Assembly: GCF_014697355.1 (NCBI RefSeq)
Contig: NZ_JACJRQ010000055.1
Span: 1-46,407, forward strand
Origin: Nostoc calcicola FACHB-3891
Lineage (GTDB): Bacteria; Cyanobacteriota; Cyanobacteriia; Cyanobacteriales; Nostocaceae
Direction: 5' to 3'
DNA length: 46,407 bases
This document shows, piece after piece, positions 7,386 to 17,400 of this stretch (its first letter is position 1; each line of letters opens with the position of its first letter). Made by a program: the position numbers and the translations under genes. The notes under the pieces are model-generated. The model was given only the letters and a program-made list of their open reading frames with translations. It searched no databases and was not told the DNA's origin.

Positions 7386-8420
7386 ATGCAAAAAGTAATA
7401 GCAGAACTACCTCCGGAACAAGTCATCAATTTTTTATTAGAACATTTCAAGAATGCAAATTTGCAAAAGCCGGGTACTTTTCAACAAAATGGAACTGATT
7501 TTTGCTTTAAATCAAATGAGGATTTTTGGAAAGTGTTAATACGCGAACGTAATACTGCTTTTAAGTCTTTGAGATTAGAAAGCTTTCGGATAGTTGATTG
7601 GTTTCCGCGTACCCCAGGTTTATATCATACAGAAGATGGCTTACTAGCAAGAAAAGAGGCTGAACACTACTCTCGTGAAGAAAAAGGCATTAAAATTTAT
7701 AACCCAGATGGAAAATATCACATGATACAAGGAGGCGTAGGTTCTGTACGATTTAAACCTGTGACAGTAGAGAATCAAGAATGTTTACTATGCACTGCGA
7801 CTTCAGATAACTATTGTCATTCAGGTATACCGCTTGCTATTCCTGACAGGCTTGCAAGTAAAATTGATTTTGATGACTACAAATTGTATTTCCATATTGT
7901 CGGTAAAGTTAAATTTTTACCCAATTTTTTAGAAAAGCATTTCCGACACATGAGCAGGATTCCACAAATCTACGTTTTAGTTGATAATTTAGAAGTGGTT
8001 TCTACAGATAAACTTGCAGAGCCAATCAAAATTTCTCCAATGGTTTTTTTTACTGCTAAATCTCTCACCCCTAAAACTGATATAGAAAATGGATTGAACC
8101 AAGGAGTAACTTATGTTAATTGTGATGCTCATTCTAACGAAGAGCTAGATAGGGCCTGTGATTGGATTAAATTATATGTGAGTCAATATAGTGGAGTAAT
8201 CATCACAAATTTTGATGAGCAACGTCCAGCTTTTGAGGCAGCACCTTTTAGTCTACAAAATATTATGAATAGTAATTTATTTCCTGATAAAAACATAATT
8301 AATATTATTAATCATGTTAGGAATATTAATACAAACGGTGGCAACTATAATGAAACTATTTTGGGTAATTATATTGAGGCTTTATCAACAGGGGGTATAG
8401 AAGCAAGTTTAGACAATTAG
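7386..8420 (+). CDS. unknown soluble protein carrying the GGNYNE motif at its C-terminus (candidate effector)
   Basis: A 344-residue protein with no membrane helix and no domain I recognise. Residues 1-300 look like a compact mixed alpha/beta protein; they contain a small Cys pair (CLLC) and several aromatic-rich segments. The island's motif is at residues 312-330 (RNINTNGGNYNE then GNYIEA), leaving a 14-residue tail. In known NLR/effector pairs linked by amyloid signalling motifs, the NTPase carries the motif N-terminally and the effector carries it C-terminally, downstream of the executing domain. This gene has that layout and follows the second NACHT gene, though 267 bp away. Effector activity is inference; the N-terminal domain gives no clue to its chemistry. 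Confidence 0.75.
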   Translation: MQKVIAELPPEQVINFLLEHFKNANLQKPGTFQQNGTDFCFKSNEDFWKVLIRERNTAFKSLRLESFRIVDWFPRTPGLYHTEDGLLARKEAEHYSREEKGIKIYNPDGKYHMIQGGVGSVRFKPVTVENQECLLCTATSDNYCHSGIPLAIPDRLASKIDFDDYKLYFHIVGKVKFLPNFLEKHFRHMSRIPQIYVLVDNLEVVSTDKLAEPIKISPMVFFTAKSLTPKTDIENGLNQGVTYVNCDAHSNEELDRACDWIKLYVSQYSGVIITNFDEQRPAFEAAPFSLQNIMNSNLFPDKNIINIINHVRNINTNGGNYNETILGNYIEALSTGGIEASLDN

Positions 8421-8949
8421 GCAAGCTACTCACCACCTTATATAGTAATAAGTGCAAACTTACAAAGCTGGTATAACCTCGGAATGTGGCGTACTTGAAT
8501 AATAAAGCTGGGAAACTTACAGTTACAGGAATCAATGAACTACGAACTGTAAATCACAATTTACCAAATGGGCTTCTATAAGCAAGTACAGACAAGTTTG
8601 ATAGCAATATTGCTATCAAAAATTTTCATCCTTACCTCTAATCAACACACCCTGGAATACCCTATCCCCGAAAGATGGATAGTGGTGTTCGTTACTGTCC
8701 ACGCCCTATTCATGTACCGTCATATCACGTACAGAGATCGTCAATCCTTACACTTTTATTGAAGAAAATTTCGCCTCATCGTCCTTCTTGAGGGTAAATC
8801 AAAGGACAAATATTTCCTAAACCCCTCTCACAGCTGTATCACGAGATAGTGCGACAATATGTCTTTTCGCACCACTGGAAGTAAAAAGCACGCCCTTAAC
8901 AACTAAGATGTTGAAATAGCATGAAACTTGCGCTGCCCTGCCCGAAACC
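8421..8949. other. intergenic region before the tyrosine recombinase
   Basis: This 529-bp stretch has no supported gene. It holds a perfect palindrome at 8597-8620 and, nearer the recombinase, an imperfect repeat GTGCGA...TCGCAC around 8855-8880, either of which could be a recombination or regulatory site. Confidence 0.5.
8597..8620. repeat. perfect 24-bp palindrome
   Basis: Arms TTTGATAGC and GCTATCAAA surround a self-complementary AATATT core, giving 24 bp of exact two-fold symmetry followed by AAAATTTTC. It could be a recombinase or repressor site, or a short transcript-end hairpin for the gene ending at 8420. Its size (9-bp arms, 6-bp centre) is close to a Xer-type site but lacks the usual asymmetry. 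Confidence 0.6.
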
Positions 8950-9942
8950 ATGACACCGATCCACCCGGAAAATCTTAGCGTTCTAGAAAACTCGCTCTCC
9001 TTAGCGATCGGGGAGGACTTTTCTTTAGAAAATGACCCCGACGTAATAGGGCAGTTGATTGGTGATAAGCGATCTTTGAACACCAAGCGCGAATACCAAA
9101 AAGACTTGAAAGATTTTTTTGTGTGCATTGCCAAAAAAGAACCCAGCCGGGACTTAGTGTTAGAGTTTCTTCACCTGGAACAGCGTCACGCCGTTGCTGT
9201 GGTTCTCAAGTACAAGGCACATCTCATCAAGAAAAAACTGGCTGAAGCTACGGTGAATCGTCGCCTCAGTGCTATCAAGTCAATGGTGGAGATGGGGCGA
9301 CGGCTGGGTGTCTGCAATTTCTCTTTAGATGATGTCAAAGGTGAAAGGGTCGAAACCTACCGGGACACTACAGGTATTCCCGCTACTGATTATGCTAAAG
9401 TCATTGCGTTGGTTGACCAGAACACTTTAAAAGGCAAGCGCGATTATGCCATTCTGCGGTTACTTTGGGATAATGGCTTGCGCCGTCAGGAGATAGTCAA
9501 TTTAAATGTGCGTGACTTTAACCCCAAGGAAAAAACGCTTTTTATCCTGGGTAAAGGCAAGGGTAGCCAGAAGGAAGTTCTTGACCTATCAGACAAAACC
9601 GCTGACGCTCTAGCCAGTTGGATAAAAGCCAGTAAGAAGAAACGTGGCAATGACCCCCTTTTCACCGTCCTGGCGTACCACAATAATGGAGCGAGATTAA
9701 CCGGGGAGGCAATCAGGCGACTGGTGGATGGGCTATGCAAGCAAGCCGGAATTACTAAGAAGATGTCGCCGCATCGTGTCCGCCACAGTGCGATTACTAC
9801 AGTTTTGGATCTGAACAATGGGAACTACCGTGCTACCCAGCGCTTTAGCAGACACGCCCAAGTCCAAACGGTATTGAAATATGATGATAACCGCCAGCGC
9901 TTGCAAAAGCAGATGAGTGACTCAATATCAGAACTGATTTAG
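8950..9942 (+). CDS. tyrosine recombinase (phage integrase/Xer family)
   Basis: A 330-residue site-specific recombinase that cuts DNA through a tyrosine intermediate. Residues 35-125 form a SAM-like core-binding domain and 145-325 the catalytic domain. All expected residues can be placed: Arg178 (GLRRQE), a beta-hairpin Lys at 202-204 (GKGKGSQKE), His275 and Arg278 (PHRVRH), His302 (SRHAQVQT) and Tyr311. Size and spacing fit Xer-like plasmid resolvases. On a 46-kb circular plasmid the likely job is resolving dimers or integrating/excising DNA. Its target is not proven, but palindromic sequence lies in the 530 bp upstream. Confidence 0.9.
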   Translation: MTPIHPENLSVLENSLSLAIGEDFSLENDPDVIGQLIGDKRSLNTKREYQKDLKDFFVCIAKKEPSRDLVLEFLHLEQRHAVAVVLKYKAHLIKKKLAEATVNRRLSAIKSMVEMGRRLGVCNFSLDDVKGERVETYRDTTGIPATDYAKVIALVDQNTLKGKRDYAILRLLWDNGLRRQEIVNLNVRDFNPKEKTLFILGKGKGSQKEVLDLSDKTADALASWIKASKKKRGNDPLFTVLAYHNNGARLTGEAIRRLVDGLCKQAGITKKMSPHRVRHSAITTVLDLNNGNYRATQRFSRHAQVQTVLKYDDNRQRLQKQMSDSISELI

Positions 9943-10039
9943 AAAACAGGGGTGGATTTTAACTCAATGCCGAATAGGCATGGGAATCATTGGAGATAAC
10001 ATAAGTATAATAAGCTTCTAAACTAAAATTAGTACAATC

Positions 10040-10309
10040 ATGACACAAAAGCGAATTACACCAGTCTATATTGGATTTATATCTTCTACTTACATTGAAA
10101 AGCCAGATTTAGAATCTGGCATAAAACTTGCTAATGATGAGCTTTTCAGGGGGAAGCACATATATACAATTGATACTTTTGCATACAAACGATTAAATGA
10201 ATTTGGTATAGATGATAACGCTAAACTTAAAACATTATTAGAAAATAGAGGTTTAAAAGAGGTTGAGATAATACCACTAAATGATTACCGAGGTTTTAGC
10301 AGATTATAA
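10040..10309 (+). CDS. small hypothetical protein (89 aa)
   Basis: The product (MTQKRITPVYIGFISSTYI...) is short and soluble with no domain I recognise. It lies 97 bp after the recombinase in the same direction, and a small stem (ATGCC gaata GGCAT) sits between them. Codon use is ordinary for the region, but no clear ribosome site precedes the ATG. Its reality rests mainly on the open frame and protein-like composition. Confidence 0.4.
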   Translation: MTQKRITPVYIGFISSTYIEKPDLESGIKLANDELFRGKHIYTIDTFAYKRLNEFGIDDNAKLKTLLENRGLKEVEIIPLNDYRGFSRL

Positions 10310-10445
10310 GATAAAATCCGACTATTTATACAAGTCCTGAACGCCTGGAATTTGCTTATCCAAGTGAGAGCGTCTGCGAATAAGCAAGCTCTCGATTAGT
10401 GATTGCCTTACATATATACAGAGTTATTATTGTTATGATTAGTTA

Positions 10446-11180
10446 TTGTTTGAACACTTATTCAGTATAGGTAGCGTGCAAAAAAATCCGGAAGAAATTA
10501 GGTTTGAGTTAATTAAACTGATTGAAGAGACTCAAGCTATTTTCCCCAATCTGTCGTTGAGACTGGATGAGATGAGGCGTTGGATTGCTGATAAAAGGTC
10601 CGGTCTTCTTATGCGTAAACCCCATGTTATGCAACTCATTGAAGAATTGCTCAGAGATGCTACTTTTTGGTTTGAAGTTCAATTACTACCTGAAGAAGAC
10701 AGAGAGGCTGAATTCGCCCTACTGTCACCAACAGAGCAATATTGGTACAAATATTTATTTCCTGCTTGGATTAATGAAAGAGATCCAAAACTGAGTACTT
10801 GGAAAAAAAAATTGATGGCAGGTGACTTTGAAGGAAGTGATGCATCTCAAATTGATAAAATCTCTCAAGAGATAGAATTTCTTGGTGGAGACACCTTAAA
10901 TTCATATATTGCGGATTTGTCAATGGCAACAGACCTTATTGCCTCTGGAGTGAAAGATTTACCATTATGTGTCCAACTTACAAGTGTACGGGACGTTCTT
11001 GCTCAAACAAAGCAGGCGGATTGGTTGTCAACCTTAAAATACTGGGGAATTAAACGGGGAGTCTTTATAAGCTTTAATCCAACACTGAATCAAGTAGAGT
11101 CAAAGATTGGCCAATATATATTTCAATATAGTGACCGCATTTCAGAGAACTGCTATCCTGTAGTTAACATGGATAAATAA
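10446..11180 (+). CDS. hypothetical protein, first gene of a two-gene unit
   Basis: About 244 residues, mostly helical and acidic, with a Trp-rich middle (FWFEVQLLPEED, EQYWYKYLFPAW); I recognise no domain. There is no ATG near the 5' end. An in-frame TAG at 10440 limits the start to TTG at 10446 or GTG at 10476, and the latter has an AGG a few bases upstream, so the true N-terminus may be ten residues shorter or the gene may be 5'-truncated. The next gene begins 4 bp after its stop. Confidence 0.55.
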   Translation: MFEHLFSIGSVQKNPEEIRFELIKLIEETQAIFPNLSLRLDEMRRWIADKRSGLLMRKPHVMQLIEELLRDATFWFEVQLLPEEDREAEFALLSPTEQYWYKYLFPAWINERDPKLSTWKKKLMAGDFEGSDASQIDKISQEIEFLGGDTLNSYIADLSMATDLIASGVKDLPLCVQLTSVRDVLAQTKQADWLSTLKYWGIKRGVFISFNPTLNQVESKIGQYIFQYSDRISENCYPVVNMDK

Positions 11181-11184
11181 AGCT

Positions 11185-11505
11185 ATGATGTCCAGTCAAC
11201 TAGAAGCTCTTAAAGAACAAAGAATTAGTAGAGCTAGAGAAGCGCTCCAAAGATCTAGGGAATTGAGACGCTCTAGAAGAGCTATGGGCGTTGATGGAAT
11301 TCGCCAATTTGTTAAAGATGTTGATGGTGATTGGTTGAATGATTGGACGGATACAACAGATACAAAGAATATACGAGTCAGTTACACCAGCATAGAAGTC
11401 TTTATTCTGGAAATTGCCTTGTATATCTCAGCACTAAGTCTCTTATCTGTCTCAGTACTAAGCCTAAGTCAGAAACCTAGTGCAAATATTGTAACCAGCA
11501 GTTAG
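11185..11505 (+). CDS. small membrane-anchored hypothetical protein
   Basis: A 106-residue protein with a strongly basic, Arg-rich helical N-terminal half (residues 12-34, RISRAREALQRSRELRRSRR) and one hydrophobic helix near residues 71-92. It starts 4 bp after the previous stop, so the two are probably co-translated, and a good terminator follows 44 bp after its stop. Function unknown. Confidence 0.55.
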   Translation: MMSSQLEALKEQRISRAREALQRSRELRRSRRAMGVDGIRQFVKDVDGDWLNDWTDTTDTKNIRVSYTSIEVFILEIALYISALSLLSVSVLSLSQKPSANIVTSS

Positions 11506-11548
11506 TACAATTGTTCTTAGCTGAATCAATCTGATCTGATGCAACGTC

Positions 11549-11590
11549 AAATCCCTCCAGTCTAACCACCGGGGGGATTTGCAATTTTTT
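11549..11590 (+). terminator. rho-independent terminator
   Basis: AAATCCCTCC (11549-11558) pairs with GGGGGGATTT (11571-11580) with one G-U pair, followed by GCAATTTTTT. It ends the two-gene unit and separates it from the DISARM-like operon. Confidence 0.8.
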
Positions 11591-11876
11591 GAATGGGAAT
11601 GGGAATGCATCCATCACACCTTACTGACTTTTCCACATCTCATCCCGTGAAAAGTCTGATTATAAACAAGGTTTTTCTGAAGCAAAGTGTGGGATAGCTG
11701 ATTAAATCATGCCATCACTATGGAGCGATCGCTAACCCCACCCAAGGTTAAATATTAAGTATAAATACGTAAAAAGATGTATTAAATTTCCAATATAATA
11801 TCATAAAGCATGAGTATTAATTGCTCATGGCTAGTTAATATATAAAATACATATTGTTTAAGTAGTTTATTAATTC
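11591..11876. other. leader region of the DISARM-like operon
   Basis: This 286-bp gene-free stretch holds a HIP1-type GCGATCGC at 11725-11732. The last ~120 bases are very AT-rich, with no stand-alone promoter I would commit to. It should contain the operon promoter, since a terminator lies just upstream and the next four genes overlap. Confidence 0.5.
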
Positions 11877-12905
11877 ATGACAGCAATAGTTCCGCATAAC
11901 ATACAAAGTTTTTTTGGCAAAACTAATCTTTACTTTACCGATAATTATCACAAATGGTTTCCCTTACCATCATGGGGAAATTTTTTCATTAATATAGGGC
12001 GTTGGGTTGCACAAAGTGACAGTAGAAAAAATCGCTTAGTGTTAGCTCTTGCTATTCCCACTAGGAATTACGCCGCCGTCTTAGCAGCTTCCGGCGTTGT
12101 GCTAGGAAGAGTCAATATTCCTACCAAAAGGATTGACACCAATAGACATTTTGAACAACTGTGTCAGTTACCAAAAGGTACATCAGTTTTTTTAAATTCT
12201 TGTAATAGGAGATACAAAGGGATTTATCAGGGTATCGATGAAACTTATGGTGAACGGCGACTACGAATCCAAAGAGAAGATAAAAGCAGTGGCGGTCTAA
12301 CTAGTCTGGTATCTGTCAAAGAATCCCATAATGTAGTGATCGCACCAAAATCAAATATCAGTCTTCCTAAAAAGCAATCTGGCAGTCTTATTTTTACTCG
12401 TAATGACTTTCTTGATAGCGTAATCGGTAAAGCTAATACGAATGAATTCACAATAAAAACTCGATTAGATTGTACAGTTTTTGGACGTATTAGCAGTCTT
12501 GAAAACGAAATATTAAAAATACAATTTGCTAGTTGTTCATCCCCATCTGAGTTGAACAGAGGATATTTACAGGATATTTTACGAGTACGTAATTTTTTAC
12601 CAGCAGGTCAAGCGTATCGGTCCGAAATATTACCATCACAGTTTAGTAAATCTCCACAAACAACAAATAGATTAGTACCTCATGTAACCATATTCGATGG
12701 CGCAACTGGCTTTATTAAATGGCGTGATGACTGGCGTAAATCCCATTGGATAATTTTACTTGAACGAACAGATACCCATTTTAAAGAAGCAGTAGAAATT
12801 ATCGACACCGACTATATAAATCGTCAAAATTGGGAAGAAATACAGAATATTATTCCTACACCTTCTGGTGTTGAAATGGTCGTTTATCAGGACTATTGTC
12901 GATGA
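11877..12905 (+). CDS. DISARM-operon protein, possible N-terminal half of a DrmE-like protein
   Basis: A 342-residue protein at the head of the drm operon. It has a segment RLVLALAIPTRNYAAVLAASGVVLG (residues about 53-77) that resembles the first strand-helix of a nucleotide-binding or helicase-like fold but without a Walker A glycine/lysine motif. The rest is mixed alpha/beta. Its stop overlaps the next start as ATGA (12902-12905). The pair together (about 861 residues) is close to the size I expect of DrmE, the class 2 DISARM component, and sits directly upstream of drmA as drmE does. The assignment is from context and general resemblance, not from a diagnostic motif. Confidence 0.7.
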   Translation: MTAIVPHNIQSFFGKTNLYFTDNYHKWFPLPSWGNFFINIGRWVAQSDSRKNRLVLALAIPTRNYAAVLAASGVVLGRVNIPTKRIDTNRHFEQLCQLPKGTSVFLNSCNRRYKGIYQGIDETYGERRLRIQREDKSSGGLTSLVSVKESHNVVIAPKSNISLPKKQSGSLIFTRNDFLDSVIGKANTNEFTIKTRLDCTVFGRISSLENEILKIQFASCSSPSELNRGYLQDILRVRNFLPAGQAYRSEILPSQFSKSPQTTNRLVPHVTIFDGATGFIKWRDDWRKSHWIILLERTDTHFKEAVEIIDTDYINRQNWEEIQNIIPTPSGVEMVVYQDYCR

Positions 12906-14461
12906 ATTATATTTCGCTATCAACGGTAGATGAAATTTACTCGTGTAGCAGCAGCACCAAAATCTACCAAAATCGGTTAGAGCATCATAATTTTCGGATT
13001 TTTTGCCTGTCACTGAAAAAGTTTGAACAGTCACTCCGCGAAAATGCAGCGGAAGATTACTGGAAAAATTTTTTGCGACCCTTGAGACAGTATCGATTTA
13101 AATTGTGTGTAGCACCACTACCGTTTAACCATCCCGTAGCTTGTCAACCAGAAACTATTAAATTTCTAGAAAGGCAATTGAAAAATTGCAAATCTATGTA
13201 TCAAGATTTTGCCTCAGCAGCAGATGAGATATTGAATCTTCTAGTATATTTGTCAAAATATGATGATAATCCACTGCTAAATTTTATAGCAACAAATTAT
13301 CCAAATACATCTTTACTGCTCAAAGAATCATACCTGATTCCCCCAGTAGAGCATTTATTATATACAACTCTTAATTTACGCAAAATTACGATATTAGTAC
13401 CATCTCAGTTACGTACAAATAATTGCCATGAGAGGTTAGTCGTTATTGGTGCAAGTCATTGGTTTCCTGATTACATTTTTACTGCGCCAAGAACTCATGA
13501 AATAAACATAGTTCACTATAGTTGGATAAAAGATAAATGGCAGCCCAAGCCAGTATTTATCGCATCTCCAGATAATGTAATAAAATCAAATTTTGTTTAT
13601 TTGCCGATTTCTAACACAGAAAAGGTAAACATAAAAACTACCGATATCGTTCTAGAAGACATTGAACCAGATGAAATTATACCTCCTAGCATAAATTGGA
13701 TTGAGGTTGCTAAAAAATTATCTAAATTTTCGCCATCTAGTTACAACGAAGAAACTATCGAAGCGCGTTTGTTTTTATTAGACGGAGAAATAGCAGTTTA
13801 CCTGGATACTAATGCTAAAGCACTTGTAATTGATTTGGTAGAAGATGGTGAATCACAGGTTAAAAAAGAACTTGTTACTGATATTGAGACAGATATGTTT
13901 ATTATTCTCCGCACAAATGGCGGTGGTGATTATATCATTCCCTTAGCCAATCATATCTTAGGGGAAAAAGCTCAAAACTTTAGAGAATTACAACAACTGT
14001 GGAAAACTCGTCTCAAGAACCAAGTCAGTTCGAGCAGTTTACATGATGTTAGCTGGAAGCTAGTAAACTTAGGTTCCAAACTTGCTAAACATGAGCAAAA
14101 TATTCGGACTTGGATGTCTAACAGAAACATCAAACCCAAGGATGAAAAAGATTTTAACGCCATATTAACTTTTGTTGGATTAGAAGATAGATTAAAAGAG
14201 TTTCATGAAGCCGCAGAAAAAATTTACCGCGCTCACTGTCAAGCCGGTAAACATATTCGTCAATTACTTCTGCACAAAGTTCGTGCCTCTAACTTACAAG
14301 AGCTACAGCAAATAGGCAAAATGGATTTTGAACTCTCCGAAGCAGATGGCGGTAGCATGACTGCATTTCGGGTAGTGGATATTAATAGAGAAGTAATTAT
14401 ACTTCCTTATTCAAAAATTGCACATCCCTTTCAACTAGATGGTGAATTTACCAATGACTGA
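12902..14461 (+). CDS. DISARM-operon protein, possible C-terminal half of a DrmE-like protein
   Basis: A 519-residue protein translated from ATG 12902, which overlaps the previous stop (ATGA); a TTG six bases upstream is ignored in favour of the coupled ATG. It contains a central alpha/beta part (KITILVPSQLRTNN..., VVIGASHWFPDYI) and a helical C-terminal region with several Lys/Glu-rich helices, ending in a small beta segment (FRVVDINREVIILPY). No catalytic motif is evident. Its stop overlaps the start of drmA by 8 bp. The two upstream products are best read as one DrmE-like function carried on two chains, but they may be distinct accessory proteins. Confidence 0.68.
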   Translation: MNYISLSTVDEIYSCSSSTKIYQNRLEHHNFRIFCLSLKKFEQSLRENAAEDYWKNFLRPLRQYRFKLCVAPLPFNHPVACQPETIKFLERQLKNCKSMYQDFASAADEILNLLVYLSKYDDNPLLNFIATNYPNTSLLLKESYLIPPVEHLLYTTLNLRKITILVPSQLRTNNCHERLVVIGASHWFPDYIFTAPRTHEINIVHYSWIKDKWQPKPVFIASPDNVIKSNFVYLPISNTEKVNIKTTDIVLEDIEPDEIIPPSINWIEVAKKLSKFSPSSYNEETIEARLFLLDGEIAVYLDTNAKALVIDLVEDGESQVKKELVTDIETDMFIILRTNGGGDYIIPLANHILGEKAQNFRELQQLWKTRLKNQVSSSSLHDVSWKLVNLGSKLAKHEQNIRTWMSNRNIKPKDEKDFNAILTFVGLEDRLKEFHEAAEKIYRAHCQAGKHIRQLLLHKVRASNLQELQQIGKMDFELSEADGGSMTAFRVVDINREVIILPYSKIAHPFQLDGEFTND

Positions 14462-17400
14462 ACATATAGAAAATAGAGACAAAATTATTCAAGCTCTTCG
14501 AGAAGAGCTTGTAGGACCTTCACCGCAAGGAAAACCAAGAAATTGTTCTGGTGAAATTACTTTCAATTCTGCGAAAGAAGGTTTCTATGAACCCTGGCGG
14601 CAAGATAACGGCGAGGAAATTCTGCAAAGAGATCCACCTAGAATAAGATATGGTGTTGGTGTCCTTTACCCATTAAGTACCAAATTAGAAGATGAGAATT
14701 TAACATTAACCCAGTCAAATAAAAACCCTATTCAAGATAATCAGCAAGAAGAAATAGATATCATTACAGATAAGGTTAAAGAAAGCCTCGAAAAACTCAA
14801 AGAAGAGGTAGTCGAAATATCTGAAGAGAATGCAGAAGATTTTGACTTATCAGCAGCTAATGCATCTAAACCCAGTAGTATGGGGATAAGCTTTTTAGCA
14901 GAATTCCCAGAAAATTCAGTTTTAGTAGTTAAAACTTCTAATGGCGGTCGTTATCGTCAAAAAAAAGTTAAAGTGGGTGGGGATGAACTAACCTGGTGGC
15001 TGCGTAGCTCAGTTAATTTTACAACAGAGTTTGCTGCTGAGGATATCTGTTCTAGAAAAGAGAGAAAGCTTGTAAAAACTGAAAAAATAGATGGACTTGA
15101 ACTGAGTATTGAGGTGTTCTCTAGACCAGATCAAAAAAATAGAGAAGGTATACATTTAGTAACTGTTTGTCTGATTAACCGGACAAATGGTTCTAGTGAT
15201 GAAGATTGTTTATTTCAAGCAGGTTTTACAGTAACTATTATTTCCGCAAAGGGTGAGGCGCATATTTTACCTTATCCTAAACCAGACTTTAACTCTGATA
15301 ATGAAGAACAATCCATAGCGCTACTTTACCGCAAAATGGAAACCTACGCGGTGGGACATGGTTGTGCATCTGATTGGGATAAAGAATGTAGTATTGGTAG
15401 AGTTAAAGCTGTAACGGCAGAATGTCTTCCTACTTTTGAAACCCCAAGTATTACTCCTGATATTGACATAGAAGTACCAATGGCTCCCTTGGCTGGGTTA
15501 GTAAAAGGTGATGATGGGTTTACATCTCTGTTAGAAGTTGTTAGCCGTTATGAACAGTGGATTAATCAGAAAAAATCTGAAATTTTATTACTTGACGCAG
15601 AATACCAAGCTGCTGCTAATTGGCATATAGAAGAATGTACAAGAGCATCTGAAAGGATGAGAAATGGGCTGGATTACTTACAAAATAATGCCCCTGCTAA
15701 GAGAGCATTTAAACTGACAAACTATGCCATATTACTACAGCAATTTTATAGCCGCGACCTGCGTCAGGCTAACTACGATACTATAGCAAAAAGATATACT
15801 TTTTCAACGATTTATCAAGCCCCTAACCCTCTAAAAATTGATAGCAATCGTGGAAAATGGCGGGCTTTTCAAGTGGCGTTTCTACTGATGTCTATACAGT
15901 CAACTGCTGAGGGTAAAGTTCCTGAACGCAGCACTGTTGAATTAATTTGGTTCCCCACTGGTGGCGGTAAAACTGAGGCATATTTGGGCTTATCAGCTTT
16001 TTCTTTATTCATGCGCCGCCTCAAGAATTCAGCGGATGTAGGCGTTAATGTCTTAATGCGATACACTCTAAGATTGCTAACTGCACAACAGTTTCAACGA
16101 GCTTCTGCGCTGATTTGCTCGATGGAATATCTACGCCGCCAAAATGAGACAGAACTGGGAAAAGAACCATTTTCTATTGGTATTTGGGTAGGTGGAGAAA
16201 CTACTCCAAATAACCGAAAAGATGCAGTATCTAAGTTGAACAAACTCCAAAGTGACCCATCGGCTGAAAATCCCTTCATTATCAGTCAATGTCCTTGGTG
16301 TAGCGCTCAGATGGGGCGTTATCCAGGAAAACTTTCGCGGGGTATGCCAAAAGCGTTGAATATTCTCGGTTATCAGCAAAGCCGTGGAACTGTCATTTTA
16401 AAATGTTCTGACAATGCTTGTGAATTCCACGATACTGGATTACCAGTTTATGTGATTGATGAGGATATTTATGAAAAACGACCTTCTTTAATTATTGGCA
16501 CGGTGGATAAATTTGCAGGACTGGCTTGGAGTTACGCACAAAAAGCACGAGCCTTATTTGGAATTGGCGCAGATGGTGAGAGAGAAAATTCACCCCCAGC
16601 TTTAATTATTCAAGATGAATTACACTTGATTTCTGGGCCTCTTGGTTCAGTTGTCGGATTGTATGAAACTGTTATAGAGGAGCTTTGTACTGATAGACGC
16701 AATGGACAAGAAATTAAACCCAAAATTGTCTGTTCTACAGCAACCATACGCCGCTATGCTGACCAAGTAAAAGCACTTTATGGGCGTGTAGATGTCGTGC
16801 TATTTCCACCACCAGGAATTGACGCGGAGGATTCTTTTTTCTCTCGCTATGCTCGAAATGCAGATGGAAAATTGCAACGAGGTCGGGTTTATGTAGGTGT
16901 TCATGCACCTAGTTTAAGATCTTTACCAACTGCTATGGAGCGTGTGTTTGCTTCTATATTGCAAGCCCCTGTTTTACTGACAAATAAAGAACGAGATCCT
17001 TGGTGGACTTTACTATTGTTTTTTAATAGCATTAGGGAGTTAGGAACGAGTTTATCACTTTTGCAATCAGATATTCCTGATTATTTAAAAGTGATTAAAA
17101 ATCGATTAGGTTTAGAGTGGGAAAATATGCGTCGCCTGTGGCATATTTTGGAATTAACTGGACGAATACGCAGCGATAAGGTTCCTGAATCTATTAGTAA
17201 ATTAGAAGTTAGATGCGATAATACCAATAATCAACTACCTATTGATGTCTGTCTAGCTTCTAACATTATCGAAGTAGGAGTTGATATCGACAGACTATCG
17301 CTGATGGCTGTAGTTGGTCAGCCCAAGACAACTTCTCAATATATCCAAGTAACTGGCCGTGTTGGTCGTCGGTGGTGGGAACGTCCAGGTTTAGTAGTTA

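Noticed and set aside
8568..8762. 64-codon open frame
   Set aside because: It runs through a 24-bp perfect palindrome, has no ribosome site and no recognisable protein character.
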